Positions 1-9,002 are shown, numbered from the stretch's first letter. The stretch is DNA of 64,000 nt from Winogradskyella echinorum (GCF_014297365.1 NZ_JACOQD010000002.1:744001-808000); one strand, 5' to 3'. Made by a program: numbers and translations. The notes: generated from the letters alone by a model not told the origin.

Positions 1-732
1 ATCATGTGGTGCATCACCAACTACTTTTTGCATCACTCGCTTTACTTTGGTGAGCTCATTCATTAAGTTGACTTTATTATGCAAACGACCAGCAGTATCA
101 ATAATTATAACGTCTGCATCTTGGTTAACACCAGATTGCAAAGCATCAAAGGCTACGGAAGCAGGATCTGATCCCATCTCTTGTCGTATCATAGGTACAT
201 CTACTCGGTCTGCCCAAACTTGTAATTGGTCTATGGCTGCTGCTCTAAACGTATCGGCTGCACCAAGTACTACTTTTAAACCTTGTTTTTTAAACTGATA
301 CGCCAATTTACCAATAGTAGTCGTTTTACCTACACCGTTAACTCCCACAACCATTAATACGTAAGGTGTTTTTTTACCATTTTCTTGAGCTGGTAATTCT
401 GGAATCGTATAATCAGTCTCTTCACCAGAATTTGTTTCAGACAGTAAACCTGCTATTTCTTCTCTCAGAATTTTATTTAGCTCCGACGTTCCTAAATATT
501 TATCTTTTGCTACACGTTCTTCGATGCGTTCAATAACTTTAAGAGTGGTATTTACACCAACATCACTGGTAACAAGGATTTCTTCAAGATTATCTAAAAC
601 ATCGTCATCGACTTTAGATTTTCCGGCTACAGCCTTATTTAATTTATTGAAAAAAGAAGATTTAGATTTCTCTAAACCTTTATCTAGGGTTTCTTTCTTT
701 TCGGAAGAGAATATTTTTTTAAAAAAACTCAT
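1..732 (-). CDS. ftsY: FtsY, signal recognition particle receptor GTPase (3' end outside window)
   Basis: This is the GTPase that docks SRP-bound ribosomes at the inner membrane for co-translational insertion. The first 244 codons are visible; the gene runs off the left edge. Visible motifs are the G1 P-loop GVNGVGKTTT near residues 130-139, AADTFRAAA near 158 and DTAGR near 213, preceded by a helical N domain. The N-terminal acidic A domain is very short, as in other Bacteroidota. The gene follows the rpmB-rpmG-DUF4295 genes on the same strand and is separated from them by a hairpin terminator. Only the missing C-terminus is uncertain. Confidence 0.97.
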   Translation of the reverse strand, partial: MSFFKKIFSSEKKETLDKGLEKSKSSFFNKLNKAVAGKSKVDDDVLDNLEEILVTSDVGVNTTLKVIERIEERVAKDKYLGTSELNKILREEIAGLLSETNSGEETDYTIPELPAQENGKKTPYVLMVVGVNGVGKTTTIGKLAYQFKKQGLKVVLGAADTFRAAAIDQLQVWADRVDVPMIRQEMGSDPASVAFDALQSGVNQDADVIIIDTAGRLHNKVNLMNELTKVKRVMQKVVGDAPHD

Positions 733-821
733 GTAATTTGTATTTGCTTAGCTAATAGCAACAACCTTGCCCTTAATATTTTACTGCTAAGTTGTCAGAT
801 TTGCTCAAATATAGCCATAAA

Positions 822-849
822 AAAACTGCTTTCAAATGAAAGCAGTTTT
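822..849 (-). terminator. Rho-independent terminator after DUF4295
   Basis: A perfect 13-bp inverted repeat (AAAACTGCTTTCA / TGAAAGCAGTTTT) with a 2-nt centre is followed on the minus strand by a T run. It lies between the DUF4295 stop and the ftsY start and would end the ribosomal-protein transcript. Confidence 0.85.
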
Positions 850-872
850 GTAAATCTACATTTATATGTAGT

Positions 873-1025
873 TTATTTTTTGTTTAAAAAGTCATTAACA
901 AATTCTGGTGCCATAACTGATTCTACGAACATGTAAGCTCCAGTTTTTGGTGATTTCACCATTTTTATCGCTTTTGTCAAACGCTTTGATCCTGTCTGTA
1001 AAGATGCTACTGATTTCTTTGCCAT
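873..1025 (-). CDS. DUF4295 family small basic protein
   Basis: A 50-residue basic protein beginning MAKKSVASLQ and ending FVNDFLNKK. It matches the DUF4295 family, which in Bacteroidota sits next to rpmG and rpmB and is thought to be ribosome-associated; the function is not established. It lies 6 nt after the rpmG stop, so it is probably co-transcribed with it. Confidence 0.9.
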   Translation of the reverse strand: MAKKSVASLQTGSKRLTKAIKMVKSPKTGAYMFVESVMAPEFVNDFLNKK

Positions 1026-1031
1026 GTTTTC

Positions 1032-1214
1032 TTATTTTATCTCTTTATGAACTGTCATACGCTTAAGGATAGGATTAAATTTCTTAATCTCCATACGGTC
1101 TGGCGTATTCTTTTTATTCTTCGTTGTAATATATCTTGAAGTTCCTGGTTGACCAGAAGCTTTGTGCTCTGTGCACTCTAAGATAACTTGTATTCTATTT
1201 CCTTTTTTTGCCAT
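1032..1214 (-). CDS. rpmG: 50S ribosomal protein L33
   Basis: A 60-residue L33 with the expected [18 protein letters not shown] start and the basic [14 protein letters not shown] end. It keeps a single cysteine (C14) rather than the four-cysteine zinc ribbon, so it is the zinc-independent form. It lies in the rpmB-rpmG-DUF4295 block, with 26 nt separating it from rpmB. Confidence 0.97.
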   Translation of the reverse strand: MAKKGNRIQVILECTEHKASGQPGTSRYITTKNKKNTPDRMEIKKFNPILKRMTVHKEIK

Positions 1215-1240
1215 TGTAAATTGACTTAAGCGCTACGCTA

Positions 1241-1477
1241 TTATTTGTAAAATCCTTTTGCTTTAGCTTCTTTTAATGCTGCAGAGATACCAATTTTATT
1301 GATAGTCTTTAATGCAGATGTAGAAACTTTTAATGTTACCCACTTATCTTCTTCAGGAATGAAAAAACGCTTCTTCACTAAATTAGCGTTAAACTTGCGT
1401 TTTGTTTTATTCATAGCGTGAGAAACATTGTTTCCAACCATCGCTTTTTTCCCAGTAAGTTCACAAACTCTTGACAT
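1241..1477 (-). CDS. rpmB: 50S ribosomal protein L28
   Basis: A 78-residue L28 with the typical MSRVCELTGKKAMVGNNVSHA N-terminal region and normal family length. It is the first gene of the rpmB-rpmG-DUF4295 unit. A gap of about 115 bp to cinA presumably holds the promoter, but no clear -7 box was identified. Confidence 0.97.
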   Translation of the reverse strand: MSRVCELTGKKAMVGNNVSHAMNKTKRKFNANLVKKRFFIPEEDKWVTLKVSTSALKTINKIGISAALKEAKAKGFYK

Positions 1478-1591
1478 TGTATTCTTTCTTTAGGTCTATT
1501 AATTTTTTCTGTTTATTCTAATTCCAGAAATGGATATTTTTAAACAGGGTGCAAATTTAGTAAAACTTTGAGGTTTAGCAAAAATATATTT

Positions 1592-2836
1592 CTACTTTTT
1601 TAAAATTTCTTTTTGAAGCATTTCAAAGGCTTTATTTGTAGCTCTTCCAATTACTTTTTCTCGATGGTTTCCAAAGTTAAAAACTTCTGAATAAACCTTG
1701 TCTTTTGTGGCTATAGCAATCCAAACAGTGCCTACATCTGCATCTGAGTCTCCTTTTGATGGACCTGCATTACCTGTGGTACTTATTGCAAAATCACTAT
1801 TAAATAAAACTCTAACATTTTGTGCCATTGCTTCCGCTACTTCTCTACTAACCACAGAATGAGATTCTATATCTTGTGCTTTTACATCTAAAATATTTGT
1901 TTTAGATTCTGTAGCATAACTAACAATACTCCCCTTAAAGTATTTAGATGCTCCTGCATTTGCAGTAAATGCTTGTGCAATTCGTCCTCCTGTACAACTT
2001 TCGGCAATTGCTAAAGTTTTTCCCATCTCTGTTAATTGCAGACCAATAACTGCTTCTATAGATTTATCTTCTTCAAAACCAACAAAAACATCTTTTATTA
2101 ATGGGAGTACTAAATGAATTTGTTTCTCCATTTCTAGCTCAACCATATTTTTATCCATTGCTTTTGCGGATAACCTCAATCGAACACGACCTAAACTCGG
2201 TAAATAGGCCAGTTTTATAAAACTTGGTAAAGCATCTTCCCAAGACTCTATACGCTCTGCTAAAGAACTTTCACCCAAACCATAGGTTAATATAGTTTTA
2301 TGTAATATGTATGGAAACTTAAATTTATTTCTTAATTGCGGAATAACTTGATCTGAAATTAAAGCCTTCATCTCATACGGCACACCAGGCAATGACACAA
2401 ACACCTTTTCACCTTTTTCTATCCACATACCAGGTGCAGTCCCATAATGATTCATAAGAACTTTTGCCTTTGATGGCACTAGTGCTTGTTGCTTATTAAC
2501 ATCTAATAACGGAATGGTGTATTTAGAAAATATCTGTTCAACATTAGCCAAAACGTCTTTATCTTCTATTAATGAATCACCAAAATATTCACATAGTGTA
2601 TGTTTGGTAATATCATCTTTTGTAGGGCCTAACCCACCAGTAATTATAACGATATCAGCATTTTCTTCAGCCTCTTTTAAAGCCTTAAGAATATGTTCTT
2701 TATCATCTTGTATTGATGTAATCTGATAGACAGAAACACCAATTTTATTAAGTTCTTTTCCTAAAAATGCAGAATTAGTATCTACAATCTGGCCTATGAG
2801 AATCTCATCGCCAATAGTAATTATTTCTGCTAACAT
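1592..2836 (-). CDS. cinA: CinA-like protein (MoCF domain plus nicotinamide-nucleotide amidase domain)
   Basis: A 414-residue two-domain protein. Residues about 1-170 are a molybdopterin-binding-like (MoCF) domain with GDEILIGQIVDTNS and TGGLGPTKDD, associated with ADP-ribose pyrophosphatase activity in characterised CinA proteins. Residues about 255-414 are the PncC amidase domain with AESCTGGRIAQAFT and STTGNAGPSKGD, which deamidates NMN in pyridine-nucleotide recycling. Full family length. The start abuts the stop of the upstream Hpt gene, so the two are translationally close and probably co-transcribed. Confidence 0.95.
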   Translation of the reverse strand: MLAEIITIGDEILIGQIVDTNSAFLGKELNKIGVSVYQITSIQDDKEHILKALKEAEENADIVIITGGLGPTKDDITKHTLCEYFGDSLIEDKDVLANVEQIFSKYTIPLLDVNKQQALVPSKAKVLMNHYGTAPGMWIEKGEKVFVSLPGVPYEMKALISDQVIPQLRNKFKFPYILHKTILTYGLGESSLAERIESWEDALPSFIKLAYLPSLGRVRLRLSAKAMDKNMVELEMEKQIHLVLPLIKDVFVGFEEDKSIEAVIGLQLTEMGKTLAIAESCTGGRIAQAFTANAGASKYFKGSIVSYATESKTNILDVKAQDIESHSVVSREVAEAMAQNVRVLFNSDFAISTTGNAGPSKGDSDADVGTVWIAIATKDKVYSEVFNFGNHREKVIGRATNKAFEMLQKEILKK

Positions 2837-3178
2837 TTACAGTCCGAAGTCGGCTTTAATCTCGTTAGTCGCATTTTCTACAGCAGTAAGAACGGTTTGC
2901 AATTGAGATTGCACATTCTTATCTGACTGCTCAAATTTTCCCCAATCTTGTACTTCGATAAGGGTGTCTAAAATACCCAACTCAAATAAGTCTATTGTTG
3001 GTTTCATTTTGTGCGCGGCCTGATAGGTCTCTTTATAGTCATTAGCTGGGACAGCTGTTCTTAATCGTTCGGCGTCTTCTGGCACCTCTTCAATAAAAGC
3101 TGCTGCTAGTGCTGCAACGAAGTCTTCATCGTTATCAGCCATTTCTCTTACGCGATCTAATTTATAATATTGTGGCAT
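2837..3178 (-). CDS. Hpt-domain phosphotransfer protein
   Basis: A 113-residue all-helical protein with the Hpt signature AAHKMKPTIDLF; His56 is the likely phospho-acceptor. As a stand-alone Hpt protein it could relay phosphate between a hybrid kinase and a response regulator, but no partner gene is adjacent. It lies directly between the FAH-family gene and cinA on the same strand with no gaps, a compact operon that does not reveal its pathway. Confidence 0.85.
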   Translation of the reverse strand: MPQYYKLDRVREMADNDEDFVAALAAAFIEEVPEDAERLRTAVPANDYKETYQAAHKMKPTIDLFELGILDTLIEVQDWGKFEQSDKNVQSQLQTVLTAVENATNEIKADFGL

Positions 3179-3790
3179 TTATTTAATTTTTATTGAAAAC
3201 AATTCTTCGTTTTCTATATATCCTGTTAATTGATCTTCTGCAAAAACCTTACCAACTCCTGCTGGTGTTCCTGTAAAGATAATATCTCCAATTTTTAAAG
3301 TAAAATATTTTGAGACATATTCTATAAGTTCGTCAATTTTCCAAAGCATTAATTCGGTGTTTCCTGTCTGTACGACTTCGTCATTTTTCTTTAAACTAAA
3401 GCTAATATTGTTTACATCATTAAATTGAGTCTTTGGCAACCACTTCCCTATTACGGCAGCACCATCAAAGGCTTTAGCCTTTTCCCATGGCAAGCCTTTT
3501 CCTTTTAATTGGGCTTGTAAATCGCGAGCTGTGAAGTCTATTCCTAACCCTATTTCGTCGTAATATTTATGTGCAAATTTTTTAGCGATATGTTTCCCAA
3601 CTTTTTTAATTTTCACCAAAACTTCGACTTCATGATGTACATCATCCGAAAAATCTGGAATAAAAAACGGTTGCTTATTCAATAAAATAGACGTATCCGG
3701 TTTTAAAAACACTACAGGATCTGTTGGTTTTTCGTTTTCAAGTTCTTTAATGTGGTCTGTGTAATTTCGACCTATGCAGATTAATTTCAT
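3179..3790 (-). CDS. Fumarylacetoacetate hydrolase family protein
   Basis: A 203-residue single-domain FAH-fold enzyme. It begins MKLICIGRNYTDHIKE and carries the metal-site signature HHEVEVLVKI plus the late FTGTPAGVG motif. Relatives act as acylpyruvate hydrolases or oxaloacetate decarboxylases; the precise substrate cannot be told here. Length matches the short FAHD1-like group. It heads the FAH-Hpt-cinA unit. Confidence 0.92.
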   Translation of the reverse strand: MKLICIGRNYTDHIKELENEKPTDPVVFLKPDTSILLNKQPFFIPDFSDDVHHEVEVLVKIKKVGKHIAKKFAHKYYDEIGLGIDFTARDLQAQLKGKGLPWEKAKAFDGAAVIGKWLPKTQFNDVNNISFSLKKNDEVVQTGNTELMLWKIDELIEYVSKYFTLKIGDIIFTGTPAGVGKVFAEDQLTGYIENEELFSIKIK

Positions 3791-3829
3791 TCTTTAGCTG
3801 TTAGGTATTAGCTTTTGGCTTTTAGCCTA

Positions 3830-4174
3830 TTAATGTGTAAAATGACTCAATAAAATTTCTATAGTTACACTTGAGTATATCAAAACTACTGGCAAATTAA
3901 TTAAAAGGAATAGAATCGATTTAAAAATATTTAATCTATCAGCCTTTTGACCTAAATGTGTTATAAATATTAATAAAATGATAATTAATAATATAGCATT
4001 GATAAGCACTGTAATAATAGTGCAAGTATAACCAATAATTAAAATTAACTCATTTCGTGTGATTAGGAATAAGGCAAAGAAAATTGATAAAATAATAAAA
4101 GACCATAGTGCCACAGATTTTGACAGACCTATGTAAGCCGAATAATCTGATATGTAGTTTTTTAAATTGGTCAA
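3830..4174 (-). CDS. Hypothetical small membrane protein
   Basis: A 114-residue protein with three hydrophobic segments (about 22-42, 45-72 and 85-108), consistent with a small integral membrane protein. No family was recognised. It lies 12 nt downstream of the exonuclease gene stop region on the same strand, so it may share that transcript. The strand and frame are supported by the regular hydrophobic pattern. Confidence 0.6.
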   Translation of the reverse strand: MTNLKNYISDYSAYIGLSKSVALWSFIILSIFFALFLITRNELILIIGYTCTIITVLINAILLIIILLIFITHLGQKADRLNIFKSILFLLINLPVVLIYSSVTIEILLSHFTH

Positions 4175-4186
4175 TTAAATTGTTTA

Positions 4187-4960
4187 TCAAAATTTATTAT
4201 TAAACTGTCGCAATTTAATAGCAGTTAACACCTTCTTGGTATATAACGGAAAGTCCGCATTAAGCAACCAACCAAAATAACCTGGTTCTTGTTCCATAAC
4301 ATCGACTACACTTTTGTTTTTGTGCTTTCCGAAAGAGAAACACTCTTCCCCTTTTTTATTATAGATTAAAAAACCTGCAAAATCGGCAAACTTTTTTCTT
4401 GAGCTGAATTCTGCCAAGAATTTAGTGTCATTTTCTAACTCCTCGTATTTTTCTAATTGAGCTTTAAGGACTTCGTAAGTTGCTTTTGTATCTGCTTCTG
4501 CACTATGCGCATCACTTAGGTCTTTATCGCAGTAAAATTTATAAGCTGCAACTAATGTGCGTTGTTCCATTTTATGAAAAATGGTCTGCACATCTACAGA
4601 TTGTCTTCCTTTCATATCAAAATCTATCTCTGCTCTTAGCATTTCTTCTGCTAATAACGGAATATCGAAACGGTTAGAGTTAAAACCACCTAAGTCCGAA
4701 TCCTTTATCATATTATAAATCTCTTTAGACAAGGCTTTAAAAGTGGGTTTATCAGCGACATCTGCATCAGAAATTCCATGTATGGCTGTCACTTCTGCCG
4801 GAATTGGCATTTCTGGGTTAACAATCCATGTTTTGCTTTCTTCCTTTCCATCTGGATAGACTTTTAGGATAGAAATTTCTACAATTCTGTCTTTAGAAAT
4901 ATTTACACCTGTAGTTTCTAAATCGAAAAAACAGATAGGCTTTGTTAGGTTGAGTTGCAT
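4187..4960 (-). CDS. DnaQ-like 3'-5' exonuclease
   Basis: A DEDD-family exonuclease of about 257 residues. ExoI motif FFDLETTGV is near the start, ExoII GGFNSNRFDIPLL near residue 95 and ExoIII with HSAEADTKAT near 155, so the DEDDh catalytic set is present. A C-terminal extension (about 185-257) with FSFGKHKNKSV resembles the DUF3820-type tail seen in Bacteroidota homologues. ATG at 4960 is preferred to the upstream TTG at 4981. It could be an epsilon-like proofreading subunit or a stand-alone repair exonuclease. Confidence 0.9.
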   Translation of the reverse strand: MQLNLTKPICFFDLETTGVNISKDRIVEISILKVYPDGKEESKTWIVNPEMPIPAEVTAIHGISDADVADKPTFKALSKEIYNMIKDSDLGGFNSNRFDIPLLAEEMLRAEIDFDMKGRQSVDVQTIFHKMEQRTLVAAYKFYCDKDLSDAHSAEADTKATYEVLKAQLEKYEELENDTKFLAEFSSRKKFADFAGFLIYNKKGEECFSFGKHKNKSVVDVMEQEPGYFGWLLNADFPLYTKKVLTAIKLRQFNNKF

Positions 4961-5128
4961 TAATTTTTTGAATTTAAACAAAGGTAATTAGAAATCTTCT
5001 AATTGTGCGATTAAGAATAGGAAACTGAAACATAACCAATATTAATTCGTCAATTAATTATAAAATAAAATGCAATAGAAAATAAAAGTTACGTCTTTAT
5101 AAATGAGAGCTGTAAAAAAGCGCTTTAA

Positions 5129-5671
5129 ATGAACCAATCAGAAAACAGTAAAAAGCTTAATACATTTTTTAAGGAAGAGTATTCTTCTCTTAAATATTAT
5201 GTAAAATCTAATCTTAAGTCTAGTGTCGATAAAGATCCTGAAGACATAATACAAGATGTAGCATTAAAGCTATTTACTAGTGCAGATCGCTACTCACCAA
5301 TTAACAACGTAGCTGGTTTTGTATATAGAGCCATTAAAAACAGACTTATTGATGTAATGCGCGCTTCAAAAAGAAATAAAGTGGATTATGAGGCGCAAAA
5401 TGAAGCTAAGTTCTCTGAGTTTGCTCACATGATTTACGAAGGATCATGTGATTTATACTCAGAACAACTAAAGCAAGAGTTAAAAACAGCAATTATTAAT
5501 CTTAAGCCTCATTATAAAGCTATAATAATTGCTATAGACTTTGAGGGTTACACTTACAAAGAGGTTGAACAAGAAACAGGTATTCCTATAGGAACCTTAA
5601 TGTCTAGAAGACACAGAGCCATTTCACTTTTGTACAAAAATTTAAAATCGAAACAAGAAACAAACAATTAA
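5129..5671 (+). CDS. ECF-type RNA polymerase sigma factor
   Basis: A 180-residue sigma-70 family protein. Region 2 spans about 20-85 (DPEDIIQDVALKLF) and region 4 about 115-165 with the helix-turn-helix YKEVEQETGIPIGTLMSRRHRA. No region 3, so ECF class. It is followed after 11 nt by a two-TM protein and a small protein on the same strand, and these three genes look like one operon. The membrane protein could be a regulator but has no recognised anti-sigma domain. Confidence 0.9.
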   Translation: MNQSENSKKLNTFFKEEYSSLKYYVKSNLKSSVDKDPEDIIQDVALKLFTSADRYSPINNVAGFVYRAIKNRLIDVMRASKRNKVDYEAQNEAKFSEFAHMIYEGSCDLYSEQLKQELKTAIINLKPHYKAIIIAIDFEGYTYKEVEQETGIPIGTLMSRRHRAISLLYKNLKSKQETNN

Positions 5672-5682
5672 ATAAAAAGAAT

Positions 5683-6081
5683 ATGTCAAATTACTTTAAA
5701 CACAAAATGAGAGGTAAATCTCCAGGAGAAATAATTGCAATGATACTATTTGGAGGTTTATTTATAGTAGGACTAGCAACATTATTTGGTTTTGTTGTTA
5801 TGTGGTTATGGAATTGGTTAATGCCTATGATATTTGGCTTAACTACACTTACATTTTGGGAAGCTGTCGGAGTTTTTATTCTATTTAAAATTCTCTTAGG
5901 TGGTTGTGGAGGCTTTGGTGGTAAAGACAAAAAATCGTCTAAATCGCACAAATGTAATACGGATTCTAAAGGAGAGTTCTCTAAATGGAAGCATTACGAC
6001 AACTTCTGGAAAGAAGAAGGAAACAAAGCCTATGAAAACTACGTAGATCGTCTAACCTCTAACCAAGAACAACATGATTAG
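5683..6081 (+). CDS. Small two-TM membrane protein downstream of ECF sigma
   Basis: A 132-residue protein with two transmembrane helices (about 17-45 and 50-74), a GGCGGFGGKDKKSSKSH linker and a charged C-terminal tail ending RLTSNQEQHD. No recognised domain. It starts 11 nt after the sigma stop and overlaps the next gene by 8 nt, so translational coupling is likely. It may control the sigma factor or be its target; neither can be decided from the sequence. Confidence 0.75.
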   Translation: MSNYFKHKMRGKSPGEIIAMILFGGLFIVGLATLFGFVVMWLWNWLMPMIFGLTTLTFWEAVGVFILFKILLGGCGGFGGKDKKSSKSHKCNTDSKGEFSKWKHYDNFWKEEGNKAYENYVDRLTSNQEQHD

Positions 6082-6325
6082 TCCATTTTATAGAAATCTT
6101 AAAAACGCTATAAGAATTCACATCTTTAAAACAAATATTGAAACCAAACTAGATGTAGATATGTTACAACTACTTTTTAGTTCTAATAGAAGCATTATTA
6201 ATTGGTCTGTAGATTTAGAAGATATTGATAACGTATTGAGAATTGAAGCGAGTAAAAACCTAAGTGAGAACGAAATTATAACTCAACTCAACCTTATTGG
6301 ATTTTCTTGTGAAGAATTGGATTGA
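6074..6325 (+). CDS. Small protein, HMA-like fold possible
   Basis: An 83-residue protein. The pattern of two alpha-beta units (LDVDMLQLLFSSNRSIINWSVDLED then VLRIEASKNLSENEIITQLNLIGF) resembles the heavy-metal-associated fold without the CxxC metal site. It overlaps the preceding gene by 8 nt and closes the sigma operon. The function is unknown. Confidence 0.7.
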   Translation: MISPFYRNLKNAIRIHIFKTNIETKLDVDMLQLLFSSNRSIINWSVDLEDIDNVLRIEASKNLSENEIITQLNLIGFSCEELD

Positions 6326-6471
6326 TCTATTCTAGCGTATTTTAGCTATAAAAAATTGAATCTTTTAAAGTCAATTTGCTGATTTGACAATCTAGAAATT
6401 TTCAGTTAACTTGTCCTGAGCTTTACTAAGGAAAACAATTTTATCATTGGTTTATTAACGATAATTAGAGG

Positions 6472-7062
6472 ATGAATACCACAGAAATCATAGGTCGTAC
6501 TATTATAGACATTTTCGTTTGGTCAAAAATGGATGTTGATGGACTTGACGAGGCTGAAGTATCTATTCAGTTAGATAATGGCAAACTAATTGGAATTCCC
6601 TGGAGCTTTGAATCAGAAAAAATTGAAAAAGAACTAAAACCTGATTCAGAAAGTTTGTTTTTAGACCTTAGCGATATTCCTGTACACAGTATCAATCCTG
6701 AAAGAAAAACAATTCAAGAAGTTTTAGACGCTAAAAAGAAAAGAGAATCTTCATTAATTGGCAGATTAAAGAAGGCTGTTGGACTTGGTGAAGGAATTCC
6801 AAGAGAGTACAAAGTGTATAAAACTGAATACAGAGAAAACAAGTTGAAGTATTTAAAGAATCAAAAAATTAAAGACTTTTTAATGTTTGACGATTCTGAT
6901 TCTGTGGGATATATAGAACTTGAAAATGGATACATAATAACCGAAACAATAATGTCTCCACAGGGAACTGGAGCTGCAGGATTAAAATATTATTCTAACT
7001 TAGAAAGTTTCGAAGAAAGTTGGGGTACAGAATATAAAAGATTAAAAAATAAAAACCAATAA
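6472..7062 (+). CDS. Hypothetical cytosolic protein
   Basis: A 196-residue soluble protein with no recognised family. The N-terminal third looks beta-rich (TIIDIFVWSKMDVDGL, AEVSIQLDNGKLIGIPWSF), followed by a charged helical stretch and a second beta region with GYIITETIMSPQGTGAAG. No signal peptide. It stands alone: an A-rich leader precedes it and a small hairpin (TCCCTTAGGGA) follows its stop. Confidence 0.65.
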   Translation: MNTTEIIGRTIIDIFVWSKMDVDGLDEAEVSIQLDNGKLIGIPWSFESEKIEKELKPDSESLFLDLSDIPVHSINPERKTIQEVLDAKKKRESSLIGRLKKAVGLGEGIPREYKVYKTEYRENKLKYLKNQKIKDFLMFDDSDSVGYIELENGYIITETIMSPQGTGAAGLKYYSNLESFEESWGTEYKRLKNKNQ

Positions 7063-7133
7063 CAAAATGTTTATAGATAGTTCCCTTAGGGACAAAACGA
7101 CACTATATACATATACCTTAAACAAAACCAAAA

Positions 7134-7733
7134 ATGCAAAAAATCTATTCCGTAGAAGAATATATAGAACTCAACCAAAAATGGTCTAAGGAGTTAACAC
7201 GTCTACGCAATATAATTTTAAAAACTGAGCTTACAGAGACCGTAAAATGGAGCATGCCTACCTATTGTCTTAATGGTAAGAATGTATTAGGTATTGGTGC
7301 TTTTAAAAATCATTTTTGTTTATGGTTTCATAATGGAGTGTTTTTAAAAGACACACAAGGCTTACTTGTTAATGCACAAGAGAATAAAACCAAAGCTATG
7401 CGCCAAATGCGTTTTAATAGTATAGAAGACATTAAAGATACTGTTGTACTCTCCTATGTAAAAGAAGCCATTGAAAATCAACGCGCTGGTAAAGAAATTA
7501 AACCAAAAAGAGCTTCGAAAACAGTTGTTATTCCCGATGAGTTAACAGCTATATTAAAATCAAATTCAGAATTAAACTCAGCTTTTAATGCCTTAACTCC
7601 TGGCAAGCAACGTGAATATTGCGAGTACATAGAAACTGCAAAACGCGAAGCGACTAAACAATCTCGACTAGAAAAAATTACACCTATGATTATAGCTGGT
7701 GTTGGGCTTCATGATAAGTATAAGAATTGTTGA
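7134..7733 (+). CDS. DUF1801 / YdeI-OmpD-associated family protein
   Basis: A 199-residue protein. Residues about 15-115 match the DUF1801 (YdhG-like) fold with TVKWSMPTYCLNGKNVLGIGAFKNHFCLWF. Residues about 125-190 match the bacteriocin-protection YdeI/OmpD-associated tail with LTPGKQREYCEYIETAKREATKQSRLEK. Family members are widespread and poorly characterised. Length is normal and both domains are complete. Confidence 0.88.
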   Translation: MQKIYSVEEYIELNQKWSKELTRLRNIILKTELTETVKWSMPTYCLNGKNVLGIGAFKNHFCLWFHNGVFLKDTQGLLVNAQENKTKAMRQMRFNSIEDIKDTVVLSYVKEAIENQRAGKEIKPKRASKTVVIPDELTAILKSNSELNSAFNALTPGKQREYCEYIETAKREATKQSRLEKITPMIIAGVGLHDKYKNC

Positions 7734-7763
7734 TATTTCAACTACTATCTGTAATCTAACATT

Positions 7764-7874
7764 TTGTCATTCCTGCGTCCACGTGTCGCTGTAGCTTTAG
7801 CGGAGGCGCAAGGCAGGAATCTAGTACTCTTTTCTGGTTATTAAAATGGATTACTGCTTTCGCAGGAATGACAA
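7764..7874. repeat. REP-like inverted repeat (GTCATTCCTGCG type)
   Basis: TTGTCATTCCTGCG at 7764-7777 is matched by its exact reverse complement at 7861-7874. A further internal pairing uses CCTGCGTCC and GGCGCAAGGCAGG. This is the intergenic palindromic element type often seen in Flavobacteriaceae. It lies between convergent genes. Confidence 0.75.
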
Positions 7875-7895
7875 TTAAAAATGGTATAAATAAAA

Positions 7896-7928
7896 AAAAG
7901 ACCGTTCAAAGTAATGAACAGTCTTTTT
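7896..7928. terminator. Bidirectional terminator downstream of yajC
   Basis: AAAAGACCGTTCA and TGAACAGTCTTTTT form a stem with one mismatch, flanked by A and T runs on both sides. It lies just past the yajC stop and can also end rightward transcripts. Confidence 0.8.
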
Positions 7929-7949
7929 ATATTTTTTTAAACACTCAAT

Positions 7950-8240
7950 CTATTTTACAACAGCTGGTGCATTTAGTTTTCTACTCATTTCCATAGAAAT
8001 CGCAGAACGGTCAAATTTAATTTTACCAGCCATAGTTTCTATAACACAGCTGTTATCTTTATCGTTTAATTCTGCAATTTTTCCGTGCATACCACTTTTG
8101 GTAATCACACGATCGCCACGCTTTAACTCAGCAGCAAACTTCTTTTCTTGTTTAGCTCGTTTCATTTGTGGTGCAATCATAAAGAAATACATCACAGCAA
8201 AAATGGCAATAAATGGTAAAAAAGATCCTAATCCTTCCAT
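7950..8240 (-). CDS. yajC: Preprotein translocase subunit YajC
   Basis: A 96-residue protein with one N-terminal TM helix (about 4-22, FLPFIAIFAVMYFFMIAPQMK) followed by a small basic beta domain with LKRGDRVITKSGMHGKI. It forms the accessory SecDF-YajC complex at the inner membrane. Normal length. It follows the DUF1573 lipoprotein gene by 13 nt on the same strand. Confidence 0.95.
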   Translation of the reverse strand: MEGLGSFLPFIAIFAVMYFFMIAPQMKRAKQEKKFAAELKRGDRVITKSGMHGKIAELNDKDNSCVIETMAGKIKFDRSAISMEMSRKLNAPAVVK

Positions 8241-8253
8241 TAAATAGTTTTAA

Positions 8254-8808
8254 TTAGTTGTGGTTATGACCTTCGTGACCTGGTTGAGTCGATGTCTTTG
8301 TTGTTGGTGTCGCTAAAGGATTAATTGTAGCAGTTCCTGGCTTTTGTGCCGAAGCAGGTGCATTAGGATCCTTTTGAACGAAAGAAGTAATCTTTACAAT
8401 TTCAGAACCTTTTTCAGTGTTTGTTGTCATTGTAATTGATTTAGAAACTTTTCCATTTCCTTTACCATTAAACTTAACATTAAACTCACCTGTTTGTCCT
8501 GGTGCAACTTCTTTTGTCCAGTTAGATGGTACAGTACATCCACATGTACTTTTAATATTACTTACAACTAACATAGAATTACCTGTATTAGTGTATTTAA
8601 ATGTAGTTTCTACAGGTGTTCCATCTGCTATAGTACCAAAATCGTGCTCAGTTTTATCAAAAGAAATAACTGGAAAATCACCAGCATTTGCATCTCTATC
8701 TGCAGCTATAGCAACATTTTCTGATTTAACTTTACTTGCAGCATCTTCCTTACATGAAGTAAAAGCTACCATACATAATGCGCTAAGTCCTAAAATTACT
8801 TTTTTCAT
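8254..8808 (-). CDS. DUF1573 lipoprotein
   Basis: A 184-residue protein with a lipobox signal (MKKVILGLSALCMVAFTSCKED, cleavage before Cys19). One DUF1573 Ig-like domain spans about 45-145, with FDKTEHDFGTIADG, STCGCTVPSNW and VAPGQTGEFNVKFNGKG. The tail is Pro/Thr-rich and ends in HEGHNHN, a possible metal-binding tail. Located in the cell envelope; role unknown. Its position between nusB and yajC is common in this family of bacteria. Confidence 0.92.
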   Translation of the reverse strand: MKKVILGLSALCMVAFTSCKEDAASKVKSENVAIAADRDANAGDFPVISFDKTEHDFGTIADGTPVETTFKYTNTGNSMLVVSNIKSTCGCTVPSNWTKEVAPGQTGEFNVKFNGKGNGKVSKSITMTTNTEKGSEIVKITSFVQKDPNAPASAQKPGTATINPLATPTTKTSTQPGHEGHNHN

Positions 8809-9002
8809 TAGTTTATTTTTTTAATTAATTTTTACTAAAATCTTTCAGGCGCCAAAGGTAGTAATATTTTCCACCAATTAAAATTTTTCACTAATTCTTA
8901 ACACGTTTTTGTAAGAAAAAACTACTTTTTAATCGTTTATCAGTTATTTTTAAGGGGCAAAATGTATGTTTTTCACCTAATTAACCGTATAACAACGTAA
9001 AA

